A program made the position numbers and the translations under genes. Of a stretch of DNA of 64,000 nt, positions 7,784 to 15,196 are shown one piece after another. Every line of letters starts with the position of its first letter. Position 1 is the stretch's first letter. The DNA lies in contig CAYVNU010000001.1 of assembly GCA_964453265.1 (NCBI GenBank), positions 1 through 64,000 of the forward strand, written 5' to 3'. The notes beneath the pieces are model-generated. The model ran no database searches and had not been told where the DNA came from. It saw nothing but the letters and a program-made list of their open reading frames with translations. Source of the stretch: CAYVNU01 sp964453265 (GTDB lineage: Bacteria; Patescibacteriota; Doudnabacteria; UBA920).

Positions 7784-9034
7784 ATGGCTAAAGAATCTTA
7801 CATTGTCGGTTTGGATATAGGCACTTCCAATGTTCGCGTGGTGCAGGCAAAAAGAAACCAGGAAACCGGCTTGTTAAATATTATTGGAGCTAGCGAGGTA
7901 ACAGCTTCGGGTATTCGGCGCGGGGTTATAGTAGACGTGGAAGAAGCCGTGTCTTGTATTTCTTCGGCTTTGGAAAAAGTTGAGCGTATGACCGGTGTGC
8001 CTGTAACTTCAGCTAATGTTTCTGTTGGTGGTAATCATATTTCATCTATAAGCTCGCATGGCGTAATTGCGGTTTCGCGCGCGGACGGGGAAATTTCCGA
8101 AAACGACATAGTACGCTGCATAGATGCCAGCCAGGCTATTTCTATCCCTCAAAATATGGAAGTCTTGCACGTTTTTCCTAAAACTTTTACGCTAGACGGC
8201 CAAAGCGGTATTCGCGACCCTTTAGGCATGACAGGTATTCGTTTGGAAGTGGAAACTATTATTGTGCAGGCTGGTTTGCCTTTTGTGCGGAATTTAAGCC
8301 GCTGCGTAATTCAGGCTGGACTAGAAATTGATGATTTAGTTTTGTCAGTCTGCGCGGCTGCGGAAGCGGTTTTAAGCAAGCGCCAAAAAGATTTAGGCGT
8401 CGCGGTTTTAGATTTAGGCGCCGGCACAACCGGCATTGCGGTTTATGAAGAAGGGGATTTAATGCACGCTAGTGTTTTGCCCGTGGGCAGCCAGCATGTA
8501 ACCAACGATATAGCCATTGGCCTTCGAAGCAGTATTGAAACCGCGGAAAAAGTAAAATTGGCTTTTGGTCACAGCGACGTAAGGGCCGTGGAAAAGGACG
8601 AAGAAATAAATCTATCTAAAATAGATTCTACCGAAGACCAAACCACTACTCGCGGTTATGTTGTGGAAATTATGGAAGCGCGCTTGGAAGAAATTTTTGA
8701 ACATGTTAACAAAGAACTAAAAAAAATCGGTCGCGACGGTAAACTACCTTCGGGCATTGTCTTAACCGGTGGGGGAGCTAAACTTCCTGGGGTTGTGGAT
8801 TTTGCAAAAAAACATTTACGTTTGCCTGTTTCTTTAGGCAAAGCCCAAAATGTTACTACAGTTATAGACCGCATTCATGAGCCTGGCTTTGCCACAGCCG
8901 TGGGACTTTTGCTCTGGGGCAGTAAATTTAGCACAGGCAGCGGCGGCGGAGATTTTGGCAAAATGTTTAAAGGTATACTTTCTAATCAAAACGTATCTAA
9001 ACTGCGAACTTGGTTTAAGTCTTTTTTGCCGTAG
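7784..9034 (+). CDS. ftsA: Cell division protein FtsA
   Basis: Actin-like ATPase that anchors FtsZ to the membrane and recruits the divisome. From MAKESYIVGLDIGTSN the protein has the phosphate 1 motif, the 1C domain (SVGGNHI), phosphate 2 (VLDLGAGTTGIAV) and the adenosine motif (GIVLTGGGAKLPG). The C-terminus (VSKLRTWFKSFLP) is a plausible amphipathic membrane helix. The start at 7784 is preferred over 7742, which would read through the repeated spacer word CTACCAACTACCAA. ftsZ is about 14 kb away, so the usual ftsAZ pair is split here. Confidence 0.96.
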   Translation: MAKESYIVGLDIGTSNVRVVQAKRNQETGLLNIIGASEVTASGIRRGVIVDVEEAVSCISSALEKVERMTGVPVTSANVSVGGNHISSISSHGVIAVSRADGEISENDIVRCIDASQAISIPQNMEVLHVFPKTFTLDGQSGIRDPLGMTGIRLEVETIIVQAGLPFVRNLSRCVIQAGLEIDDLVLSVCAAAEAVLSKRQKDLGVAVLDLGAGTTGIAVYEEGDLMHASVLPVGSQHVTNDIAIGLRSSIETAEKVKLAFGHSDVRAVEKDEEINLSKIDSTEDQTTTRGYVVEIMEARLEEIFEHVNKELKKIGRDGKLPSGIVLTGGGAKLPGVVDFAKKHLRLPVSLGKAQNVTTVIDRIHEPGFATAVGLLLWGSKFSTGSGGGDFGKMFKGILSNQNVSKLRTWFKSFLP

Positions 9035-9043
9035 TTTAAAAAG

Positions 9044-9072
9044 TTTAAAAACGCGCTTTATTTTTTTATACA
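9044..9072 (+). promoter_or_regulatory. Weak promoter for the PaaX/Cas2-like gene
   Basis: TTTAAA (9044-9049) and TATACA (9067-9072) with a 17-base spacer. The palindrome at 9075-9112 starts three bases after the -10 box and would cover the transcription start, the usual position of a repressor operator. Confidence 0.45.
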
Positions 9073-9074
9073 AA

Positions 9075-9112
9075 ATCTAGACTTAATAGACGGCCGTCTA
9101 ATAAGTCTAGAT
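9075..9112. repeat. ACGGCCGT-centred palindrome 1
   Basis: 38-base palindrome, 18 of 19 pairs matching, centred between 9093 and 9094. Each arm contains TAGAC twice around a short AT spacer. It lies just upstream of the PaaX/Cas2-like gene and is one of four long palindromes in the window with the same centre. Confidence 0.9.
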
Positions 9113-9141
9113 GGTGAATTTTAAAACAATCTAACCGAAAT

Positions 9142-9690
9142 ATGTCAAAAGAATTAACAAAAACAAGTAAAATGCTAATGTGGATGTGCGCTGGAGTAGA
9201 AGCGCTATCTATATTTTTAGTTACCCCTCATGAACTGCGTAAGCGGGCTTTAAAGGGTAATATTTTTAAAACTCGCAACGATTTTTACAGCCTTTATAGT
9301 TATTTGTTGCGCAAAGGTTATATTCAACTGGTAGATAAAAACGCTGAACAGTTTGTTAAAATTACAAAAAAAGGCGAACTGGCAATTTTGCTCGCCCGGG
9401 CTAAGCTTTCAAGCGCTGAGCCATGGGACGGCAAGTGGAGGGTGATAATTTTTGATATTCCCGAAGCAAGCCGTTTGGAGAGGAATCGTTTTAGGCGGCT
9501 GCTTAAAGAATTCGGTTTTTTGAAACTTCAGGCGAGCGTGTTTGTTTCGCCCAAGGCTTTAAACAGAAGAGCTTTAGATTATTTAAAACAAAGCGGCTTA
9601 ATGAAATATATTAGGATTTTAAAGGTTGAAGAAATGGATGATGACTCAGACTTAAGAAAACTTTTTGGGATAAAATCAAAGGCTAAATAA
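9142..9690 (+). CDS. PaaX-like regulator with Cas2-fold domain
   Basis: The 182-residue protein has an N-terminal winged-helix-like part (about 1-85: FKTRNDFYSLYSYLLRKGYI, then TKKGELAIL). A Cas2-like ferredoxin fold (about 95-178) follows, with KWRVIIFDIPE including Asp105, GFLKLQASVFV and RILKVEEMDDDSD. This pairing is known in PaaX-type repressors, though PaaX is usually about 300 residues. No CRISPR array or other cas gene is visible, so I read it as a DNA-binding regulator or a relative of Cas2, not an adaptation protein. Palindromes with a common centre flank it at 9075-9112 and 9729-9768. Confidence 0.75.
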   Translation: MSKELTKTSKMLMWMCAGVEALSIFLVTPHELRKRALKGNIFKTRNDFYSLYSYLLRKGYIQLVDKNAEQFVKITKKGELAILLARAKLSSAEPWDGKWRVIIFDIPEASRLERNRFRRLLKEFGFLKLQASVFVSPKALNRRALDYLKQSGLMKYIRILKVEEMDDDSDLRKLFGIKSKAK

Positions 9691-9728
9691 GCTTAATTAA
9701 AAAACTTAAGAGTTTGATTGTAAAAAAT

Positions 9729-9768
9729 AATATTGGTTTTTTGGACGGCCGTCCAAAAAACCAATATT
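9729..9768. repeat. ACGGCCGT-centred palindrome 2
   Basis: Perfect 40-base palindrome centred between 9748 and 9749, without a loop. The arms (AATATTGG, then T-run, then TTGG) differ from those of palindromes 1 and 3, while the GACGGCCGTC centre is the same. It lies 38 bases after the PaaX/Cas2-like stop codon and may also terminate transcription. Confidence 0.95.
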
Positions 9769-9811
9769 TAAGAAAAATACATTTAATAATTCTGTGTGGC
9801 ACTAATTGTGT

Positions 9812-10021
9812 CAATCAATATTGTGTTATCAATCAAGGCTGTTCTAATAAAGATAAACTATAAGCANNNNNNNNNNNNNNNNNNNNNNNNNNNNNNNNNN
9901 NNNNNNNNNNNNNNNNNNNNNNNNNNNNNNNNNNNNNNNNNNNNNNNNNNNNNNNNNNNNNNNNNNCAATCAATATTGTGTTATCAATCAAGGCTGTTCT
10001 AATAAAGATAAACTATAAGCA
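9812..10021. other. Scaffold gap flanked by identical 55-base ends
   Basis: Bases 9812-9866 and 9967-10021 are identical, on either side of exactly 100 N (9867-9966). Identical 55-base contig ends are what a de Bruijn assembler with k=55 leaves at a branch, so the true gap may be zero or negative. A tandem repeat is the alternative. Confidence 0.85.
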
Positions 10022-10094
10022 CTTTATAACTAGTTAAAATACTTTAAAACAGGCCTTAAATAGGCTTGTTTTTTAAATTGTCCTCATAAAGACC

Positions 10095-10123
10095 TTGACA
10101 AAACGTCAGTTTCTTGATATATT
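10095..10123 (+). promoter_or_regulatory. Promoter of the 10.7-kb secreted-protein gene
   Basis: TTGACA (10095-10100) and TATATT (10118-10123) with a 17-base spacer. The transcript would carry a leader of about 600 bases before the next long gene. Confidence 0.75.
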
Positions 10124-10292
10124 GTAACATCCACAAAAGTGTATATATAGAGTTTGTGGTTTGGTTTTTACTTTGGTTTTTGGACTTTAAAAACTTAATA
10201 TTGTTATAGCTTGGCGCGTTAGCATTTATAGCTCTTTATAATAGTTTTCTTTTGCCGGTTTGGCGGGGGATTCTATTTAAAGGAGTACTATT

Positions 10293-10376
10293 ATGCACAC
10301 GTCATTGCGAACCTGCCTTCCGGTACCTGTCTACCGACAGGTAGAGGCAGGGAGTGTAGCCGAGATTTTGAATTAA
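10293..10376 (+). pseudogene. Gene start apparently cut by a repeat
   Basis: AAAGGAG at 10279-10285 lies seven bases before ATG 10293, an ideal translation start, but after ATGCACAC the frame runs into a GTCATTGCGA-type repeat and ends after 27 codons. I infer an original gene start whose body was displaced by repeat insertion. A genuine 27-residue leader peptide cannot be excluded. Confidence 0.35.
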
Positions 10377-10512
10377 AAAATACCATTCCGAGTCCGCCAG
10401 ATGGCGGAGAGGAATCCGTTATTTTATAAAAGGGATTCTTCCACCTTCGTCCCGACCAGTTGGGACTTCGGCGGACAAGTCAATACGCTCAGAATGGTTT
10501 CGTAATTCAAAG
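10367..10512. repeat. TIR element E1
   Basis: Ends TTTTGAATTA...CCATTC and GAATGG-TTTCGTAATTCAAA are inverted copies. The interior has a CCGAGTCCGCCAGATGGCGG hairpin and GGAATCC/GGGATTC pairs. It belongs to the family also seen at 12261, 12533, 12795, 25825 and 46455. No transposase frame is inside. Confidence 0.75.
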
Positions 10513-10741
10513 TTACAAGACATCTAAAAAAACAATATTAGGAATTTAAGTCAAAACCTATTCGTGCAATAGTTGCGAAAAAAACAGTAGAAGCTATTTA
10601 AAAAATAATTTGTAGCCTAAAATTATGAAATTTCAGGCCGAAGGATTTTTTAAATAGGTTCTGGTAAAAACTAGACCAAAAACAGAAGTTAGTTTTTGGG
10701 CTACGATCTTTCGAAAATCTACACGAGGAAAATAGAATAGT

Positions 10742-11917
10742 ATGAAAACGATTTTTGGTTTGTTTTTGTTCTTTTTCGCGTGCCTAACGGCGCGCGCGGC
10801 TGACACTGATGAGCGGATTGAGATCGTTCTCAACGGAGGCCTGATGGCTTCCGTGCGGAACACTCAGGTTGAAGGCAGGCCGATAGCGGCTTGCCACTTC
10901 GTTGAGTTGCAATACCTGGATGGCACCGTCGTCCAGGTGACCGAGGCCTACGCTTTTCAAAAAGGACATAAGCTTTTTTTGCCTAAGGAGGTTGTCGAAC
11001 AATCCTGCGACAGGGATAAGGTTGCTGATTGGTTCCGGCAGGAGAACGATCTTCTGCAACATCCCGTCGGCAATGACTTATTCGAGATCCAGGCCGCGCG
11101 CATGAAGGCGCGGAAGGGTAAAGAGGTTGCGAGAGTAATACCACCTCCGCAACCACCTCCATCAACGCAACCACCTCCGCCACCGCCCAAGAGGGTTTCG
11201 GTAGTATATGGGCCACCGGCTCCCAAGCCGGTGGTGATTGCAAAGGCGCCTTTGGCGCTAGTGCCGCCGCCAGTTGTAAATTTCCAGGCTCTTGAACGCA
11301 ATGGCTTGGGGCAGTTGCCTAGTGCAACTGAACAAAGCTTTGCCCTGCCACAAATGGTAAATGAAGAGCCAAAGGGTGATTCAAAGACCACCCAGGAGGC
11401 TCTTGAGCCCCCACGGTTTCCGTGGGTATGGGTCGGGGTTACTTCCTTGGCAATCATGATGATCGCGGGTTTTTTCGCGGCAAGGATTTGCCGCGTGGAT
11501 GTGGAGAAGCTTAATATCGGGACGAAAGTCCCGCGCAACGTCATCAGTATGAAACAGACACCGACGCCACGGCAGGCAATACCTGTTGCTGTTGCGACAG
11601 GCAGCGGTGGGTTGGCAGTCGCATCGTCCGCACCGGCTTTCCAGCCGGTTGTGTTGACGGAAGCTGAAAAATTTATATTACTTTACCAAGATTTGGAAAA
11701 GTGGTATAAGAGTTCCTCAGTGGGGGAAAAAGTTTCAGGTATCACGTTTTTAAATAAATCCGATGGGCCACGTCTCGTGGTCCATTGTAGCGGCGACAGT
11801 GATAATGTAAAACTCGCAATTTTTAAACGCTTACACCATAAGCATGCGGGGCTTATGGTAACGTACAAGGTGGTTCTGAACCACCTTGGTTCAGATATTG
11901 TTTTAAAGATTGCGTAG
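10742..11917 (+). CDS. Secreted proline-rich single-pass membrane protein, unknown
   Basis: I do not recognise a family. The 391-residue product has a clear signal peptide (residues 1-19, cut at TARA/ADTD) and an exported domain of about 110 residues with a few cysteines. A proline run (about 134-150) and further proline-rich linker follow, then a membrane segment (about 228-246) and a C-terminal domain of about 140 residues with a folded-looking end (LYQDLEKWYKSSSV onward). G+C content is far above the core genes until about base 11660, after which the last 80 codons return to AT-rich, host-like usage. It has its own promoter and terminator and is first of three similarly built genes. Confidence 0.7.
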   Translation: MKTIFGLFLFFFACLTARAADTDERIEIVLNGGLMASVRNTQVEGRPIAACHFVELQYLDGTVVQVTEAYAFQKGHKLFLPKEVVEQSCDRDKVADWFRQENDLLQHPVGNDLFEIQAARMKARKGKEVARVIPPPQPPPSTQPPPPPPKRVSVVYGPPAPKPVVIAKAPLALVPPPVVNFQALERNGLGQLPSATEQSFALPQMVNEEPKGDSKTTQEALEPPRFPWVWVGVTSLAIMMIAGFFAARICRVDVEKLNIGTKVPRNVISMKQTPTPRQAIPVAVATGSGGLAVASSAPAFQPVVLTEAEKFILLYQDLEKWYKSSSVGEKVSGITFLNKSDGPRLVVHCSGDSDNVKLAIFKRLHHKHAGLMVTYKVVLNHLGSDIVLKIA

Positions 11918-12007
11918 TTTAAATTTAGTCGTTTTCATCAACCATAAGCAGAGTTAAGTGTTCCCTTGCGCGTGCGCGAGGTTGAGCTGCTCTTGTGGTA
12001 GTACTTT

Positions 12008-12046
12008 AGGCGGCATCGGACTAATACTCCTTTGCCGCCTTTTTTC
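12008..12046 (+). terminator. Intrinsic terminator
   Basis: GGCGGC near 12010 pairs with GCCGCC near 12035 and is followed by a run of T; ends the transcript of the 391-residue gene. Confidence 0.75.
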
Positions 12047-12163
12047 GTGTCTTTTTTTATTCGCGACATAGAGCGAGTCCGGCCGAGGAAATAATATTAA
12101 ATTATATTTAGTAATTCTGCTTTAGCTTTTCTTTCAGCTAAAAAAATAAATGTTTTTTTCTTA

Positions 12164-12229
12164 GTCATTGCGAGTGCATCCGACCTGTCCTCCGTAGTCC
12201 GCCTAGGCGGACGAAGGGGGAAGCAATCT
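12164..12229. repeat. GTCATTGCGAG hairpin repeat
   Basis: GTCATTGCGAG at the left and GAAGCAATCT at the right frame an internal hairpin GTCCGCCTAGGCGGAC. This is a REP-like intergenic repeat type seen in many bacteria. A truncated copy starts at 10302. Confidence 0.75.
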
Positions 12230-12260
12230 ATATGGTTACCAGATTGATCTGTTCTTTAAT

Positions 12261-12380
12261 TTTGAATTACAAAACCATTCCAATCCGCCAGAGACTTGTC
12301 CGCCGAAGTCCCGACTGGTCGGGATGAAGGTGGAAGAATCCATTACATAAGGGACTCCTCTCTGCGTTCGGAGTGGTTAG
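12261..12380. repeat. TIR element E2 (right end degraded)
   Basis: Left end TTTGAATTACAAAACCATTC is intact. The interior carries CTTGTCCGCCGAAG and GAAGAATCC/GGGACTCC pairs. The right end stops at GGAGTGGTT without the outer inverted repeat. Confidence 0.65.
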
Positions 12381-12474
12381 AATCGCTAGTTTTAAACCCT
12401 CTAATTTAAAGCTTAATAAATTTTTAACAATAGTTTTACCGGAATTGATGATTGAATTAAAACTGTTAGTTAAT

Positions 12475-12512
12475 AACTAGACTTTTTAGACGGCCGTCTA
12501 AAAAGTCTAGTT
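12475..12512. repeat. ACGGCCGT-centred palindrome 3
   Basis: Perfect 38-base palindrome centred between 12493 and 12494. The arms read AACTAGACTTTTTAGACGG, nearly the same as palindrome 1, with TAGAC repeated within the arm. No gene is adjacent. Confidence 0.95.
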
Positions 12513-12532
12513 GGGGCTGATTGGTTTTGAGA

Positions 12533-12671
12533 CTTTGAATTACGAAACGGAAAAATTTTAGTGTTCGACCTTCCACCGGAGGCGGATAAATGTGGAGAAC
12601 CTGAAATTTGGCTTAAATACTCAATCTTATTCTCCATAAAGTCGAACAATATTGAGTTTCGTAATTCAAGG
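12533..12671. repeat. TIR element E3
   Basis: CTTTGAATTACGAAAC (12533-12548) and GTTTCGTAATTCAAG (12656-12670) are inverted copies. Interior GTTCGACCTTCCACCGGAGG and TATTCTCCATAAAGTCGAAC form a further stem. About 139 bases, no coding frame: a MITE-like unit. Confidence 0.8.
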
Positions 12672-12794
12672 TTTGAGAGGGGGTGGAGGGTTTGGGTTTG
12701 TTGTAAATTTTTTTAATATGATTTTTGTAAATTCCCTCTCCCATATGGCAGATGGGGTAAACCCCAGAAGCAGATGACCGTCATTCTCCTAAGC

Positions 12795-12988
12795 TATGAA
12801 TTACGAAACCATTCAGACCTCGAGGTCCGCCTCAGGCGGAGAGGTGGAAGAATCTATTACATAAGGGACTCCTCTCTGCGTTCGGAGTGGTTAAACACAA
12901 CAATTTTTGTTTAAATAATCAACATTGTTTTTCACATTTATCCGCCTCCGGTGGAAGGTTGAACGATATTGAGTTTCGCAATTCAAAG
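12795..12988. repeat. TIR element E4 (composite)
   Basis: Left end TATGAATTACGAAACCATTC and right end GAGTTTCGCAATTCAAAG. The left half resembles E2 (GGTGGAAGAATC, GGGACTCCTCTCTGCG) and the right half resembles E3 in inverse orientation (TTATCCGCCTCCGGTGGAAG), suggesting one element nested in or fused with another. Confidence 0.65.
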
Positions 12989-13254
12989 TCTTTTATGGGA
13001 GAGGGAATTAAAGCAGGGGTAGATGATTGTCATTCTCCTTTAGCGGTGGGAGGGTATTTTAAAACATTGCTTATGTAAGTTTTTGAAAATTTAAGCCTTA
13101 TTTATAAGAGTATATATAAAACCTAGGTTAATTAAGGGCGATAACTCCTTAAAATATTGACCCCGTTAGAAAAGCATTATTTTTCCTGAAATAACTAAAT
13201 ATTTATAAACCCCTTTATTTATGAGAAAAATAGGTTAATATTTTTCTCATGGGG

Positions 13255-13283
13255 TTGACAAAATGCCAAAAAAGGTGTATAAT
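13255..13283 (+). promoter_or_regulatory. Consensus promoter of the 13.5-kb gene
   Basis: TTGACA (13255-13260), 17-base spacer, TATAAT (13278-13283). A leader of about 250 bases follows, carrying a GGAGG with no start codon near it and a CCTCTCCTTAGAAAGGAGAGG hairpin at 13490-13511. Confidence 0.85.
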
Positions 13284-13540
13284 GTGGGGTCATAATTTTT
13301 TGTTTTGTTGGTTAGTTTTTGCCCGTAAATAAGGGTAAAAACGAGCCAGTAAAAAGGCTCAAAGTACATTTACATAAAATCCAGGAGGATTTAAAGCCCC
13401 AAAAATTTTTTACTTAAAATATTAAGTTTAAGGGGCAAGCGTTATTTTTAGTTTGGTTGTGGCAATAAGGTTCTAAAATACCTCGCCTAACCTCTCCTTA
13501 GAAAGGAGAGGAATGGGGGAGTGATTGGGGTTTTGTTGCC

Positions 13541-14899
13541 ATGACCAAACTCAATTCTCTTTCTGTTATCGCGGCGAGCTTCGTGCTCGTTGCTAACATT
13601 TCGTTCGCGCAACCGGCCGTCCAGGCCGGCTGCATGAGGTTGGAGGGGGGCACGGTGTTTTGTCCCGCTTCCACCCCGACGCCCACGCCCGCTCCGGTTG
13701 TGTCCACCCCTTCGGTTTGTTGTGGAGGGGGGGTGGCCGTACCAACGCCCATCCCGGCAGCAGGACCATGCTGTCTCGGGCCGCTCGCGGATAGGATTAC
13801 TCGTGATGCAACCGAGGCAGGGCAGGTGGTTGACGCCCTAGATAAGCTCCGGGGCACGCCAACACCTTCTAACCCTGTCTCCCCGTCTTTTGGTGGAGGC
13901 GGAATTAGTCCGTGGTGGTGGCTGGTTGGTATCGCGTTTGTCGGCGGTCTGGTGTGGCTCGCGCTTCGCCATCGACCTCAGACAGCGCCGCAGCAGGGAA
14001 CTGGACAGGTGGAAGGAAACTTCCTCGTGGTCAGGCACCCGCTCCAAGTTACGGCAAACCCGTTGCACTTAAACGCAACGGTTAACGTGGCTGGAGCTGC
14101 TGCTGCCGCTCCCGCGCCAGCTCAGCCAGGAGTTGCTGCACCGCCCGCACCCGCTCCGGTCGGTACGTCGTGCCCTGGATGCGCAACTCCGAAGCCTACG
14201 CTCGTGGCTCAGTTCTGCGCCAACTGCGGCCATACGCTTCCGGCGATTCTGTTCGTTCTTTTGCTGGCTGGCCTCGGCCAGTTCGGCAACGCGAACGCGC
14301 AGACATTGGCGGGCAACGATATCCGATATCGTTGCCAGGTGAACGGAGTGGAGGGGCTTTGCACCCCTCCGGCCGTTACCGTATCGCCCGCTCTCGCGCC
14401 GCCGCAGGCTCCCAAGCCCGCAGTGCGCCGCACCTCTCCTCCGCGGCCTGCTCCGGCAGTGCCCGCGACTCTGACTGCGGACGAAATCCTTCGTGCAGTC
14501 CGCGACGGCGTGGTCGAGGGAATGAAGGCTTCACAGCCTTCGTCACTCCCGGCAACGACACCCGCACCTGCACCTGCACCTGCTGCCACGTTGGCCAACC
14601 AGCCTGCAGCAGCCTCAGCTTCGTCCGTTGAGGCGCTCGCAAGGCGTCTCGGGGATGCGGAGAGCAAGATCGTTGAAACGCGCGATGCGCATAATAGTGT
14701 AATCGCGCGAGTCGGCGAAGTCCAAAACCGCCTCAAAGCGGTTGAGGGCAAGCAGGCGGACGATCACCAAACCCTTGCTTCGCTTGGTGCTGCTGTGGTA
14801 ACCCGCAGCAAGTCCAACGCATGCGCCGCTTACCGGCGGTTGCATGCCCAAGGAATGGTTACCGGAAAGGGTCCCAGGGCATGCCCCCTGGGGGAATAA
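13541..14899 (+). CDS. Secreted Ala/Pro-rich multidomain protein, unknown
   Basis: I do not recognise a family. The 452-residue product has a signal peptide (1-23, ending SFA/Q), a threonine-proline and cysteine-rich stretch (TPTPTPAP, CCGGG, CCLG), and a membrane segment near 123-142 (WWWLVGIAFVGG). Alanine/proline linkers follow, then a zinc-ribbon-like CPGC...CANCG (about 210-229) and at once a second hydrophobic run ending ANA/Q, like a second signal peptide. The C-terminal half is Ala/Pro-rich with a short coiled coil (about 365-410). Base composition is extreme for this genome: 46 of the 60 bases from 14401 are G or C. Foreign origin or strong compositional selection are both possible. 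Confidence 0.65.
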   Translation: MTKLNSLSVIAASFVLVANISFAQPAVQAGCMRLEGGTVFCPASTPTPTPAPVVSTPSVCCGGGVAVPTPIPAAGPCCLGPLADRITRDATEAGQVVDALDKLRGTPTPSNPVSPSFGGGGISPWWWLVGIAFVGGLVWLALRHRPQTAPQQGTGQVEGNFLVVRHPLQVTANPLHLNATVNVAGAAAAAPAPAQPGVAAPPAPAPVGTSCPGCATPKPTLVAQFCANCGHTLPAILFVLLLAGLGQFGNANAQTLAGNDIRYRCQVNGVEGLCTPPAVTVSPALAPPQAPKPAVRRTSPPRPAPAVPATLTADEILRAVRDGVVEGMKASQPSSLPATTPAPAPAPAATLANQPAAASASSVEALARRLGDAESKIVETRDAHNSVIARVGEVQNRLKAVEGKQADDHQTLASLGAAVVTRSKSNACAAYRRLHAQGMVTGKGPRACPLGE

Positions 14900-14936
14900 C
14901 GCTTTCCCCGTCCGTTTTTAAACGGGCGCGGGATAC

Positions 14937-14986
14937 ACTTGGCAGGGGAGATGGCTGGTAAAACCACCACCTCCCCTTGCTTCTTT
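14937..14986 (+). terminator. Intrinsic terminator
   Basis: GGCAGGGGAG and GGTGG on the left pair with CCACC and CTCCCCTTGC on the right, followed by TTCTTT. A very stable hairpin ending the 452-residue gene. Confidence 0.75.
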
Positions 14987-15119
14987 AAAAATTTTGTTTA
15001 ATGCTTTAAACTTATTTTGTCATTTCGGATATTTTTTCAGAAAATTTCGGGATGATACTAAAGTGTTGGTTTAAAACATTAGGCAAAATGCCTAAAAATA
15101 AATCGGAGGAAACTTTTTA

Positions 15120-15196
15120 TCAGCATAGCAACAATCATATATCATAAATATATGAATGCAGACAAAAATGTGATGTATTTTTATTGTTATGCTGAT
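15120..15196 (+). promoter_or_regulatory. Stem-loop spanning the next start codon
   Basis: TCAGCATAGCAACAAT (15120-15135) pairs with ATTGTTATGCTGA (15183-15195), which contains the ATG at 15189. The only good Shine-Dalgarno sequence (GGAGGA near 15106) lies before the stem. Folding would either hide the start codon or bring the distant ribosome site close to it. Inference only. Confidence 0.4.

Larger units (their letters stand above)
10022..10741. other. Non-coding leader region with inserted elements
   Basis: This 720-base stretch holds a strong promoter (10095-10123), an AT-rich leader, a well-placed ribosome binding site with a short ORF (10293-10376), and a terminal-inverted-repeat element (10367-10512). 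The last 230 bases before the next gene show no recognised feature. Confidence 0.6.
11918..13254. other. Repeat-filled non-coding stretch
   Basis: No convincing gene is present in these 1.3 kb. In order: an intrinsic terminator (12008-12046), a GTCATTGCGAG repeat (12164-12229), TIR elements (12261, 12533, 12795), palindrome 3 (12475-12512), and copies of the GATGACCGTCATTCTCC word (12772, and a variant near 13020). A 63-codon frame at 12887-13078 runs through these repeats and is rejected. Confidence 0.7.

Noticed and set aside
9142..9690. CRISPR-Cas adaptation protein Cas2
   Set aside because: The C-terminal half has the Cas2 fold pattern, but there is an N-terminal winged-helix part and no cas1, other cas gene or spaced repeat array anywhere in the window.
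12887..13078. 63-codon frame
   Set aside because: Made of TIR element and repeated-word sequence; no ribosome site and no protein-like pattern.
11918..13254. Insertion sequence with transposase
   Set aside because: Repeats have inverted ends but no frame resembling a transposase lies in or near them.
14170..14751. Long overlapping frames on both strands in the G+C-rich genes
   Set aside because: High G+C removes stop codons in all frames. Only the frame from 13541 begins with a signal peptide and ends before a terminator.
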